Below, in pieces: positions 22,500 through 30,727 of a stretch of 37,707 nucleotides of DNA. Below the pieces are notes generated by a model. That model did not search any database. It saw only the letters and a program-made list of their open reading frames with translations, and was not told the origin of the DNA. A program made the translations under genes and the position numbers. Each line of letters starts with the position of its first letter. Position 1 is the first letter of the stretch. The DNA comes from an uncultured Bacteroidales bacterium (lineage in GTDB: Bacteria; Bacteroidota; Bacteroidia; Bacteroidales; FEN-979), in contig CAIYES010000524.1 of the NCBI GenBank assembly GCA_903925275.1, positions 1 to 37,707 on the forward strand, in the 5' to 3' direction.

Positions 22500-24632
22500 A
22501 TGGTCACGCGTTTTACCAGGCCTTTCATTTTCCTGCTTTTCACACATCTTTCACTATTTGCCGGCGCACAATTCCTCTCCCACCTTCAGGCTGTAAAAAC
22601 CGATGCCTTGTTCACCACCTATGCAGCGCCACCCGCAAGGTCACAGTATAAAAACGACCAGGGATACCAGTTTCAGTGGAATGATGGTGAGTCGGGTGTG
22701 GAATTCATCTCTGCAGAAGGCCCGAATCTTGGCATCGCTTTTCAATCGGGAAAACGGTTGATATTCAGACTTAATGAATTATACCGGGAACCTGTTGTCA
22801 CCACTTCTTACAGCGATCTTGTGAAATACTTTTACTATCCGTTCAGGGATCTGCGTGTCGAGGTCTTTTTTGTAGTATACAGTTCTCAGAGCGCTGTCGT
22901 TCAGTACCGGATAATCAATGAGGGACACTTCCCGGTTTCAATATCGGCCAAACCTTACCTTTACTATCCCTCAGGCGACAGTATCATGGATATTGAACCT
23001 CAGCATCCTGCAAACAGATGTACCTTTCCCCTTAAGAAAAAGCGTGATGGCTGGATGGTTGAACATCATATCCCAGTTTCAGAGTCCCTGACGGGGTGGT
23101 ACACCCTGTCGGGGTCGAACACCCCGTCAGGGTGGTGCTTTCGGGGAGAAACCGGTAAAACTGCGGATACTCTTTACTCTGATTTACGGAGGTCGATGGC
23201 AAGGCAAAAGCATGCCAGCCGTTTTATCAAAGGTATTATCAGCACCTTGAATTTTACATTGCAACCGGGGGAGGTCACATCATTCAGGGTTGAAACAGGT
23301 CTAATTGACAAAGGAGATTCACTCCCTTCCGGAGGTGCGACGCTGCTTGATAAGCGATTTGATATACCGGAAAACCTGGATATGGAGCAGTTGGTTAAAG
23401 AAGATGAGCAGGCGTATGCAAGGATTCCACGACTTTCCTTTGTCGACAAGGATCAGGAAATGCTTTACTGGAGCGCCTTTTCGCTCATGCGTCAGTGCAT
23501 GATGCCTGCTGAAGGATCATGCCGTTACAACTATTATATTTTTTCGCGTGAACCCAGATGGGGCTGGGGCTATGGCGGACAGGTGTTCCATGAAAGCCTT
23601 GCCATGATGGCATATGCCTTTATGGATCCGGCAGGGGCCATGAATTCGCAACGGGTTTTCATGGACAGGCAGCGCCCCGATGGTTATATCAATTACAGAA
23701 CCGGTCCCTATCTGGATGAAACGATTGAAACCAATGGCCAATTCACGAGTTCAGCACCCTGGTATAACTATGAAAACCTGGAGATATATAAGGTAACAGG
23801 TGATTTAAAATTCCTTCGGCAAGCCTATGAATCAGGAAAGAAATTTTATAAATATTATGTAGCAAACCGGGATGCTGATAAAGACTGTTTGTGCGAATGG
23901 GGCGCACATGCAGAGCTGGAATCGGTACGCGATGCCCGTGTGGCTGTTTGGGATAAGGTCGGCTGGCCGGCAAATTTCGAAGGCCCTGATGTAAATTCTA
24001 TGCTGGTGATGGAGGCCAAATCGCTGGCTGAGATGGCTCAGTTGCTGGGATTTCGGGGTGAATCGCAGCAGTTTAAGGATGATGCATCCCATCGAGCAGC
24101 TCTGATCAATGAAACGCTTTGGGATGGAGAAACCCGGTTTTACTACAACGTCAATAAGGATAACCATACCTTCAGCTATAAATCACCAGGGGATTTGAAA
24201 ATCAAAGAAATTATTGGCTTTCTGCCCATTTGGGCTGGGGTTGCCGATAAAGAGAAAGCGGCCTTACTCGTTGAAAAGATGAAGGATACTGCAGAATTCT
24301 GGAGGCCTTACGGAATACCATCGTTGTCGGCCAAAAGTGATTATTATTGTCCGATCGGCTATTGGAACGGTCCGGTGTGGGTGCAATGGGAATACCTGCT
24401 GTACCGCGGACTCCGTGATTACGGGTACAACAAGGATGCGGCCGTACTATCTGAAAAAGTGCTTAAGAACATGATCCATCACCTGAAAAAAGATCATGTA
24501 TTCTGGGAGTTTTACAGCGCCGATGATCTGCAGTCCGGATGGAACAAAACATACATATGGGCAGGGATTGCCGTAAGATTTTTGATGGATGAAATGCCGT
24601 CAATCAATTATAAGGGTTCTATAAAAAAATAA
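22500..24632 (+). CDS. Secreted MGH1/GH63-like (alpha/alpha)6 glycoside hydrolase, copy 1
   Basis: The 710-residue precursor has a signal peptide (LFTHLSLFAGAQ). A beta-sandwich N-domain precedes an (alpha/alpha)6 domain of the mannosylglycerate-hydrolase/GH63 and trehalase type. Marks are WGWGYGGQVFHESLAMMAYA (from about residue 354), CEWGAHAELESVRDARVAVW (about 464-484) and GYWNGPVWVQWEYLLYRGLR (about 619-638). The acidic residues in FHESL, CEWG and near the end of the domain (FWEFYS) are candidate catalytic groups. Residues 196-212 are encoded by an 18-bp-period palindromic repeat that keeps the frame. It is a paralogue of the gene at 26558-28702 and is co-transcribed with the GDE-like gene. 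The substrate is unknown. Confidence 0.88.
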   Translation: MVTRFTRPFIFLLFTHLSLFAGAQFLSHLQAVKTDALFTTYAAPPARSQYKNDQGYQFQWNDGESGVEFISAEGPNLGIAFQSGKRLIFRLNELYREPVVTTSYSDLVKYFYYPFRDLRVEVFFVVYSSQSAVVQYRIINEGHFPVSISAKPYLYYPSGDSIMDIEPQHPANRCTFPLKKKRDGWMVEHHIPVSESLTGWYTLSGSNTPSGWCFRGETGKTADTLYSDLRRSMARQKHASRFIKGIISTLNFTLQPGEVTSFRVETGLIDKGDSLPSGGATLLDKRFDIPENLDMEQLVKEDEQAYARIPRLSFVDKDQEMLYWSAFSLMRQCMMPAEGSCRYNYYIFSREPRWGWGYGGQVFHESLAMMAYAFMDPAGAMNSQRVFMDRQRPDGYINYRTGPYLDETIETNGQFTSSAPWYNYENLEIYKVTGDLKFLRQAYESGKKFYKYYVANRDADKDCLCEWGAHAELESVRDARVAVWDKVGWPANFEGPDVNSMLVMEAKSLAEMAQLLGFRGESQQFKDDASHRAALINETLWDGETRFYYNVNKDNHTFSYKSPGDLKIKEIIGFLPIWAGVADKEKAALLVEKMKDTAEFWRPYGIPSLSAKSDYYCPIGYWNGPVWVQWEYLLYRGLRDYGYNKDAAVLSEKVLKNMIHHLKKDHVFWEFYSADDLQSGWNKTYIWAGIAVRFLMDEMPSINYKGSIKK
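23085..23138 (+). repeat. Three in-frame 18-bp palindromic units inside a glycosidase gene
   Basis: Units start at 23085, 23103 and 23121, each with a 13-bp palindrome-like core (TCCCTGACGGGGT, ACCCTGTCGGGGT, ACCCCGTCAGGGT) and a 5-bp spacer. The first core is the exact reverse complement of the third over 12 bp. They encode SLTGWYTLSGSNTPSGW. The same unit type occurs in the GH172 gene. Confidence 0.85.
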
Positions 24633-24644
24633 ATAACATTGATA

Positions 24645-24839
24645 AGAGTCTGTTTAAATTTGTTTTTAAATCCCTTTAGTAGGGATTTTATGTTTGTAGA
24701 ATAACAGGGATAGATGCATTATTTCGTCCCGTACGGGACGAAATGGTTCTCAGAACATTCGATTTCTACACAGATTTTGTGCCTACGGCACAGTCTTACA
24801 CACAGAAATATAACTAAATAAGAAATTTAAACAGACTCT
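24645..24839. mobile_element. MITE-like element of 195 bp with 16-bp terminal inverted repeats
   Basis: The ends AGAGTCTGTTTAAATT (24645-24660) and AATTTAAACAGACTCT (24824-24839) are perfect inverted repeats. Inside are three hairpins: AAATCCC..GGGATTT (24668-24688), a perfect 24-bp palindrome centred on CCCGTACGGG (24721-24744), and GTGCCtacGGCAC (24779-24791). It has no coding capacity. A clear target-site duplication was not found. Part of its right side recurs inverted at 25693-25731, beyond the next gene. Confidence 0.75.
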
Positions 24840-24860
24840 AAAACTTTCAATAGAAATGAT

Positions 24861-25652
24861 ATGAAAAAAAAACATTTTCTAATTTTTTCCCTCACTATTA
24901 GTTCCTTCATTGTTGCTTTATCTTGTGTTAACAAAACAAATCAAAAGAAAATAGTCTTCAACGATCTAAAAGAACAAAATTTAAAAGGACAAGTTTTTCA
25001 ATCATCTGAATATCATTACACTAAGACTGGTCAGGATCATCGTGTAATTTATTACAAATTTTCCTACAACATTATTACTACTTACAATAAAAGCGGGGAT
25101 ATTACAGAAATTGTTTATAGTGACTCTAGTTCTACACCCAAAAAACATGTTTGGGTCGATAATCAATATGACTCTATCGGCAGAAAAATCTCAGCTTTTT
25201 ACAGGCACGAGGACACTTTATCTATGCCATGCTATAATAATTTATTCCCGATCAATCACAAAGATTCCTATTCCTATAATCAAGATGGGACTATTAAAAG
25301 AATACAATATTTCATGTTTGCCAGGTATTCCTCAAACTCAAATAGTGATGTTAAGTCTTTCTCAAATTATGATATTTTTTACTTCAATGATTCTAATAAT
25401 ATAGCTGAAAAATGTTTTTTCTCCAAGGATTTTGATAGTTTATTAAGTACCAAAGAATATTCCTATGATTCCAAAAATAATCTGATTTCCCAAAAAACAT
25501 ATCGTAAAAAGGAACATATTCTATCAGATGAACATTCATATAACCCAATATCTTCAGATACTTGCGGAAATTGGACTAAAATCTATGAGATAGAAAACGG
25601 AGCATATACCGGACACATTGAAAGAAAATTAGTGTATTATCCTAAACGTTGA
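24861..25652 (+). CDS. AT-rich lipoprotein with RHS/YD-like repeats
   Basis: The 263-residue precursor has a lipoprotein signal ending ALSC (Cys22). The mature part has repeats resembling degenerate RHS/YD units: YNKSGDITEIVYSDSS, YDSIGRKISAFYRHED, YNQDGTIKRIQYF and YDSKNNLISQKTY, each of the form Y(D/N).xG.i..... Base composition is plainly more A/T-rich than every neighbour, and Asn/Lys/Ser use is high, both signs of transfer. It lies between a MITE-like element and an inverted partial copy of it, inside an otherwise uniform glycosidase cluster. A hairpin-like sequence (25650-25692) follows the stop. Function is unknown. Confidence 0.78.
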   Translation: MKKKHFLIFSLTISSFIVALSCVNKTNQKKIVFNDLKEQNLKGQVFQSSEYHYTKTGQDHRVIYYKFSYNIITTYNKSGDITEIVYSDSSSTPKKHVWVDNQYDSIGRKISAFYRHEDTLSMPCYNNLFPINHKDSYSYNQDGTIKRIQYFMFARYSSNSNSDVKSFSNYDIFYFNDSNNIAEKCFFSKDFDSLLSTKEYSYDSKNNLISQKTYRKKEHILSDEHSYNPISSDTCGNWTKIYEIENGAYTGHIERKLVYYPKR

Positions 25653-25692
25653 GCCCACCCCGAAAACTCTTTGTCACTTTTCGGAGCAGGCT
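25650..25692 (+). terminator. Possible hairpin after the AT-rich lipoprotein gene
   Basis: GAGCCcaccCCGAAAA and TTTTCGGagcaGGCTC form a 16-bp imperfect inverted repeat with a short loop starting at the stop codon. No strong T-run follows, so terminator function is uncertain. Confidence 0.4.
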
Positions 25693-25731
25693 CATATTTC
25701 TGTGTGTACGACTGTGCCGTAGGCACAAAAT
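25693..25731. repeat. Inverted copy of the right part of the MITE-like element
   Basis: ATATTTCTGTGTGTACGACT followed by GTGCCGTAGGCACAAAAT is the reverse complement of about 24773-24811, with about two differences over 39 bp. It stands on the other side of the AT-rich gene, so the gene is bracketed by inverted copies. Confidence 0.85.
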
Positions 25732-25764
25732 TTCAACAGTCCCTTTTAGATAAAAAGATAAAGG

Positions 25765-26295
25765 TTACCTGTCCGATTCTATCTTAAAAGCATTAAATAT
25801 CTTATCAGCGCCAATTTGTGAGGCGCCGTGATACGCTGCTTCCAGAATATCCGTGTCAGACCATCCCAGACTTCTCAGTTTATCTACATCAGCCTGCACA
25901 ATGCCATTGGAGTTTTTTACCACGTTTAATACAAAGAGCAGCATAGCCAGTTCTTTTTCATCAAGCGGGGCTGTTGATGGATCATGTTTTATTCCTTCCA
26001 GCATTTCCGGCAAAACACCGTATTGAAGAAGGATACCCGAGTTCATACCGACACAGTAGGCACATTGTTCCTGCTCGGAAACCAGCAGACGAATGAAAGC
26101 CAGGAGTTTTCCTCCAAGCGTTTTATGCCTCATATAATGGCCAAGGTTGGCAAATTGCTTGTCAAGTACATATTCGCTCGGGCTGTAAACTTTAAAAGCA
26201 TTTGGGATAAAACCCATGTTTTTGATCATGGTTTCGTAAATTTCAGCAACCCGTCCGGTTGCATCATCTTTTTCAATTAAGTTCAGTAATGACAT
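25765..26295 (-). CDS. Carboxymuconolactone decarboxylase / AhpD-like protein
   Basis: The protein has 176 residues and an all-helical AhpD-type fold. The redox motif is EQEQCAYCVGMNS with Cys78 and Cys81. The AhpD motif is C-x2-C-x3-H, but here the position of the His is Asn85. That suggests a thiol-redox protein with a changed proton relay or a peroxidase-related member of uncharacterised activity. GWSDTDILEAAYHGA near the C-terminus is typical of the family. It has no signal peptide and is a single gene on the opposite strand from the glycosidase genes on both sides. Confidence 0.88.
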   Translation of the reverse strand: MSLLNLIEKDDATGRVAEIYETMIKNMGFIPNAFKVYSPSEYVLDKQFANLGHYMRHKTLGGKLLAFIRLLVSEQEQCAYCVGMNSGILLQYGVLPEMLEGIKHDPSTAPLDEKELAMLLFVLNVVKNSNGIVQADVDKLRSLGWSDTDILEAAYHGASQIGADKIFNAFKIESDR

Positions 26296-26557
26296 ATCCT
26301 ATGGAATTAAGTTTAATTGTTGGTTTATTTGTTCTTTTTAAATTGATCGAATATTAACGCATCAAGACCGTGATTGTTGTCAAATAAGATGATATTTTGT
26401 TTTCCTTTCTCCCCCTCTCCACGGGGTGAGGCAATTGTCTCCCTGAGAGCGCCGTGGGGTGAGGCACATTTGTTTATAAATTCATCATTTTTTCACGGCC
26501 ATCAATTTGAAAATTCCATACTTTCATCCCCAATTCACTTCAACACCCTTTTTCGCA
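26296..26557. other. Gene-free gap upstream of the second MGH1-like gene
   Basis: About 260 nt. The only structure seen is a short near-direct repeat, CCACGGGGTGAGGCA (26419-26433) and CCGTGGGGTGAGGCA (26452-26466). No convincing TAnnTTTG promoter element was found for the gene that starts at 26558. Confidence 0.55.
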
Positions 26558-28702
26558 ATGAAAAAATCAATACTCCTTGTGATGTTCGGTCTCTTTGGAC
26601 TGGGAATGGCAGCGCAGCAATTCAAGCCAATTGAAAATTATTTACGCATCTCCGCCAGGGCAGGCGATCCGCTGTATACAACCTATTCCGCTGCCATGTC
26701 AAGGTCAACACTTTACGGCGACAAGGCCTATAAGATGGATTATTACTCCGATTGCCGTCCGGTGAGTTATTCATCCGACCATGCCGGCACCATGTTCTGC
26801 ATCTGGAAAGTTGATGAAGTAGTCATTCCCGGGATCGGCGAATATCTTGCCAAGCCGGTTGTGCGTTTTTCGTTTCCCGACATGGCGATTCTTGAATATG
26901 AACCCTTTCGCGGGATCCGGGTCAGAGAGACCTTTTTTGTTTACAGTTCATCTATGGCCATGGTCGATATGGAGGTAAAAAACATCGATAAAATCGTACA
27001 TGAAGTGGCGGCATACCCGATCCTTGAAATGGGAAACGATTCGCTGGAGATTGCAGGATTTGATAATGCTTCGGATGGTTATACAACGCAACGCTACGAA
27101 AGCCCGTACCGTTTGATCAGCAGCCTGAAAACGGCATATGGCTACCCGACACATGTCATGGATTTTTTTACAAGCAGTTACAAATCCGCTTCTCATGGCG
27201 GATATAACGGGGATATGCAGGATTTTTACAATGTAATTAAAACCGATTTTTATTCAAACAAACGGGGCGATTCACTCAACATGAAATCAACCGGATTGGT
27301 TGATTTTATTGCATTGCATCTCAAGAAGCGGTTGAAACCAGGTGAATCGGTCAATTTCAGGTATCTGAGGGGTTTTCAGGATCAAAAAAATGATCCTGAA
27401 AAACTGATACATCAGGTTGATTCAGTGAAGAATTTCATGCTGAAAATATATTTTGAAGATAACCTGATCCTCTACTCAAATGTTCCCCGGATCGCTTTTA
27501 AAAGCCAGCCGGAGAAACTCGCCTATCTGAGTGCTTTCAACCTCGCGCGGGGATGCATGTACCCGCCATCGGGAAAAACAAAGTATAATTTCTATGTTTT
27601 TTCCCGGAATCCGCTGTGGGGATGGGGCCACGGGCATCAGGTTCTCCACGAATCGCTGAGTATGATGGCTTACGCCTACATGGATCCAAAATCGGCCGAG
27701 GGTTCACAGCGGGTGTACATGGAGCAACAGCGCGAAGACGGATTGATAGCCTACCGGCATGGTCCGCGGGGGATGCAGGATGACCCGCACAAAAACATGT
27801 CGACAACCTCGAGTCCGTTTTTCAGTTGGATAAATCTGGAAGTTTACAAGGCGGGCAAGGATAAACAGTTTCTGGCGGATGCCTATGCTTCAGGCAGCAG
27901 GTATGTGGATTGGCTGATCAAAAACCGTGACACCGACCAGGATGGCACATTCGAATGGGGTCCTTATGGGATCATTGAAAACGTTCGCGACTGGTACAAT
28001 GCCGTGTTTCAGGTTTCAGCCGAACGTTATCTCGATGTGGACAAAGAAGATATTTCGGACGAACTTGAGTGCCTGGATCTCACCCTCATGGTAATTAAGG
28101 AAGAACGATGTCTGGCCAAGATGGCTGAAATCCTTGGCAAAACCAAAGAGGCAACAGCATGGATAACCCTTGCAGAGCGTACAACCAAGCTTGTAAATGA
28201 GCGGATGTGGGATGAAACTACGGGATTTTATTATTCTGTCAATAAAAAAGATCATTCGTTTCAATTTATGACACGTGACCTGAAGCGGCAGGAGATCATC
28301 GGGTTTTTGGCATTGTGGGCAGAAGCAGCGCCGAAAGACCGCGCAGCCCGTTTGGTGCAGACGCTTACCGACACTACGAAATTCTGGCGAAAATATGGTG
28401 TTCCCACCCTCTCGGCACAGGATTCATGGTACAGTCCTAATGTCGATTACTGCTGCAAATGGAATGGCCCGGTATGGATGCTCTGGGATTACATGGTGTA
28501 CGATGGGCTGCGCAATTATGGGTACACCGACATAGCCCGCCAGTTAGCGGGCAAAATGGTTAATTGTGTCGAAGTTCAATTGTCGAAAAACCACAACTAC
28601 TGGGAATCCTACAGTCCCGACAATGAGAACTTGAATTGTCCACCCAATTACATTTGGGATGCGATCATTGCAAAATTATTGATCGATGAAAATCAGAAGT
28701 AG
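26558..28702 (+). CDS. Secreted MGH1/GH63-like (alpha/alpha)6 glycoside hydrolase, copy 2
   Basis: The 714-residue precursor starts at the ATG that opens the signal peptide MKKSILLVMFGLFGLGMAAQ; the frame is open 17 codons further upstream, but those precede the signal peptide. The layout is that of copy 1: beta-sandwich N-domain, then WGWGHGHQVLHESLSMMAYA at the same residue position (354), EWGPYGIIENVRDWYNAVFQ, and KWNGPVWMLWDYMVYDGLR (about 633). Sequence around the candidate active site differs between copies (CEWGAHAELESV against FEWGPYGIIENV), which suggests different substrates. It is followed 18 nt later by the GH172 gene and is likely co-transcribed with it. Confidence 0.88.
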   Translation: MKKSILLVMFGLFGLGMAAQQFKPIENYLRISARAGDPLYTTYSAAMSRSTLYGDKAYKMDYYSDCRPVSYSSDHAGTMFCIWKVDEVVIPGIGEYLAKPVVRFSFPDMAILEYEPFRGIRVRETFFVYSSSMAMVDMEVKNIDKIVHEVAAYPILEMGNDSLEIAGFDNASDGYTTQRYESPYRLISSLKTAYGYPTHVMDFFTSSYKSASHGGYNGDMQDFYNVIKTDFYSNKRGDSLNMKSTGLVDFIALHLKKRLKPGESVNFRYLRGFQDQKNDPEKLIHQVDSVKNFMLKIYFEDNLILYSNVPRIAFKSQPEKLAYLSAFNLARGCMYPPSGKTKYNFYVFSRNPLWGWGHGHQVLHESLSMMAYAYMDPKSAEGSQRVYMEQQREDGLIAYRHGPRGMQDDPHKNMSTTSSPFFSWINLEVYKAGKDKQFLADAYASGSRYVDWLIKNRDTDQDGTFEWGPYGIIENVRDWYNAVFQVSAERYLDVDKEDISDELECLDLTLMVIKEERCLAKMAEILGKTKEATAWITLAERTTKLVNERMWDETTGFYYSVNKKDHSFQFMTRDLKRQEIIGFLALWAEAAPKDRAARLVQTLTDTTKFWRKYGVPTLSAQDSWYSPNVDYCCKWNGPVWMLWDYMVYDGLRNYGYTDIARQLAGKMVNCVEVQLSKNHNYWESYSPDNENLNCPPNYIWDAIIAKLLIDENQK

Positions 28703-28709
28703 TACCTTT
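28702..28709 (+). promoter_or_regulatory. Possible internal promoter before the GH172 gene
   Basis: TACCTTTG matches TAnnTTTG, with an ATTG about 21 nt upstream. It overlaps the stop codon of the preceding gene and would give a very short leader. Confidence 0.3.
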
Positions 28710-28720
28710 GTGAGTTGAAT

Positions 28721-30727
28721 ATGACCTTTATGAAAAGATCTTTTTTGCTGACTGCGATTGTGAAGTTGCTTATTATACTGAGTCTTACATCCTGCAATAC
28801 GGGCAACCGTGCGGATATTCAGAACCTGATATCTCCTGCTGCGCTACCTTATCTTAAGAGCAGCAAGCTTATTCAGGTTTCAAGTTCTGATACATCAGGA
28901 GGAAACAACGACAGGATCATCATCGAACCTGGTAAGAAGGCGACCATTTTTAATGTCAGCGGCCCGGGCATGATTGTACGGATTTGGTTTGCCGTTGATT
29001 CGCGGGATCCCTATTTTTTACGCCGTATTGTCATACGCATATACTGGGATGATGAAACAAGACCGTCTGTTGAAGTTCCTCTTGGCGATTTCTTTGGCTG
29101 CGGATTCAAATACAGGCAGTACATTTCGCAATACCTTGGAATGACCAGCGGCGGGTACATCTGTTATTTTCCTATGCCTTTTGAAAGCAGTGCAAGAATT
29201 GAGATAGCCAACGAAACCCGGCAGGAAATCCCGGGATTTTTTTATCAGATAGATTATCAGAAGTTTGAAGGTGCGCTGGAACCGGAAGTGGCTTACTTCC
29301 ATGCCCAGTGGAACCGGAGCATACGTACCAATTATGATTCCAATTACGTGCTGCTCAAAGCTCAGGGGAAAGGGCACATCATTGGTGCTAACCTCAACAT
29401 GCAGTCGTATGATGGCGGCATGAGTTACCTTGAAGGGGATGATATGATTTATGTTGACGGGGAGAAAAAACCATCGATTCACGGTACAGGTACGGAGGAT
29501 TATTTTTCGAGCGGCTGGTATTTTAACAAAGGCGAATTTGCAGGTCCATACAACGGTTTGATCTACAAAAATGACACGCTTGGACAGATTTCCGCCTACC
29601 GGCAATACATACTTGATCCCATACCATTCAAAAAAAATATCACCATGACCATTGAACATGGCCATGGAAACCAGGATATTGCCGATTACAGTTCAACGGT
29701 TTACTGGTATCAGATGGAGCCACACGAACCGTTTCCACCTTTCCCTATTGCCGGTCAGCGGATTCCGTTGCGTATTGTAAAACCGGCACGCCTGTATGAA
29801 GCTGAAAACCTTAAGTTCAGGCTCGACGGATTAAAGTCGAAGGTGATGGATATGTCTGATTTTGGACCTGAATGGGGCGGCAACAAACAGGTGGTGATCG
29901 AAGCACGCGACAAATCGTCTTTCGGTCTGGATCTCAATGGTCTGCGGGAGGCGGTTTATGATATGAACATCTATTATTCAAAGGGTCCCGATTACGGCAA
30001 TGCAGATATATTTGTAAACAACGTAAAAGCAGGAACTATCAGCGGATACTCCCCGCATACCATGCCAAACGGGAAGGTGACCCTGACAGGGTTAGAAACC
30101 CTGACAGGGTCGGTAGATATCCAATTCGTGGTTACCGGGAAAAATGTATCATCCAATGGATATTACATCGGACTCGACGGGATCAGCATGGAGCCAAAGC
30201 GTTTCTATATTCCGGAATGGTATATACTCGGGCCTTTTCCCAATCCCCGTAAAACCGCATCGAATCGCCGCGGACTTGATTCTGTTTACCTTCCCGAGAC
30301 GATTGTTGACCTGCAAAAAGATTATTCTGGAGCCGGGCGGAAACCTATTCGCTGGAAATACGTACAAACCCCGGTGAATGGATTACTCTCCCTGGTGGAT
30401 GAAATCAGCCCGCAGGAAATGGTTGTGACCTATGCCGTTACCTATATTTTTTCTCCTGCTGCCTGCAAGGTGACACTGTTTATCGGAACCGATGACGGAG
30501 GCAAGGTGTTTTTCAACAACAAAGAGGTTTACCGCTATCTCGGCGAACGTATAGCGGAACCCGACCAGGGCGAAATCCAGCTTTCCATGAACCAGGGTTG
30601 GAATAAATTGTTGATAAAAATTGAAAATAACCTTGGTGCATATGCTTTTTATGCCCGGTTGCTCGATCGCGGAAATAACCTGGTGGTGAGCGCCAACCAG
30701 ATAACATCGTCTTTGAAGAAAAAATGA
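28721..30727 (+). CDS. GH172 (DUF2961) family glycoside hydrolase lipoprotein with C-terminal binding domains
   Basis: The precursor has 668 residues from this ATG (28730, opening MKRSFLLTAIVK, is equally possible) and a lipobox LTSC (Cys25). Residues about 35-330 form the GH172 double jelly-roll with GGNNDRIIIEPG, GPGMIVRIWF, VPLGDFFG and IHGTGTEDYFSSGW (Glu259), and TIEHGHGN (Glu312), both candidate catalytic glutamates. Known GH172 enzymes cleave alpha-D-fructofuranosides or alpha-D-arabinofuranosides. Residues about 340-490 look like a CBM6/35-type module (YEAENLKFRL), and the rest like a PA14/NPCBM-type domain (GTDDGGKVFFNNKEV). Two palindromic 18-bp units add TLTGLETLTGS near residues 454-465. 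It shares ATGA with the next gene. Confidence 0.9.
   Translation: MTFMKRSFLLTAIVKLLIILSLTSCNTGNRADIQNLISPAALPYLKSSKLIQVSSSDTSGGNNDRIIIEPGKKATIFNVSGPGMIVRIWFAVDSRDPYFLRRIVIRIYWDDETRPSVEVPLGDFFGCGFKYRQYISQYLGMTSGGYICYFPMPFESSARIEIANETRQEIPGFFYQIDYQKFEGALEPEVAYFHAQWNRSIRTNYDSNYVLLKAQGKGHIIGANLNMQSYDGGMSYLEGDDMIYVDGEKKPSIHGTGTEDYFSSGWYFNKGEFAGPYNGLIYKNDTLGQISAYRQYILDPIPFKKNITMTIEHGHGNQDIADYSSTVYWYQMEPHEPFPPFPIAGQRIPLRIVKPARLYEAENLKFRLDGLKSKVMDMSDFGPEWGGNKQVVIEARDKSSFGLDLNGLREAVYDMNIYYSKGPDYGNADIFVNNVKAGTISGYSPHTMPNGKVTLTGLETLTGSVDIQFVVTGKNVSSNGYYIGLDGISMEPKRFYIPEWYILGPFPNPRKTASNRRGLDSVYLPETIVDLQKDYSGAGRKPIRWKYVQTPVNGLLSLVDEISPQEMVVTYAVTYIFSPAACKVTLFIGTDDGGKVFFNNKEVYRYLGERIAEPDQGEIQLSMNQGWNKLLIKIENNLGAYAFYARLLDRGNNLVVSANQITSSLKKK
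30080..30115 (+). repeat. Two in-frame 18-bp palindromic units inside the GH172 gene
   Basis: The perfect palindrome ACCCTGACAGGGT occurs at 30080-30092 and 30098-30110, period 18 bp, each followed by a 5-bp spacer. The insertion encodes TLTGLE and TLTGSV in a loop-like part of the putative carbohydrate-binding module. Confidence 0.88.
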
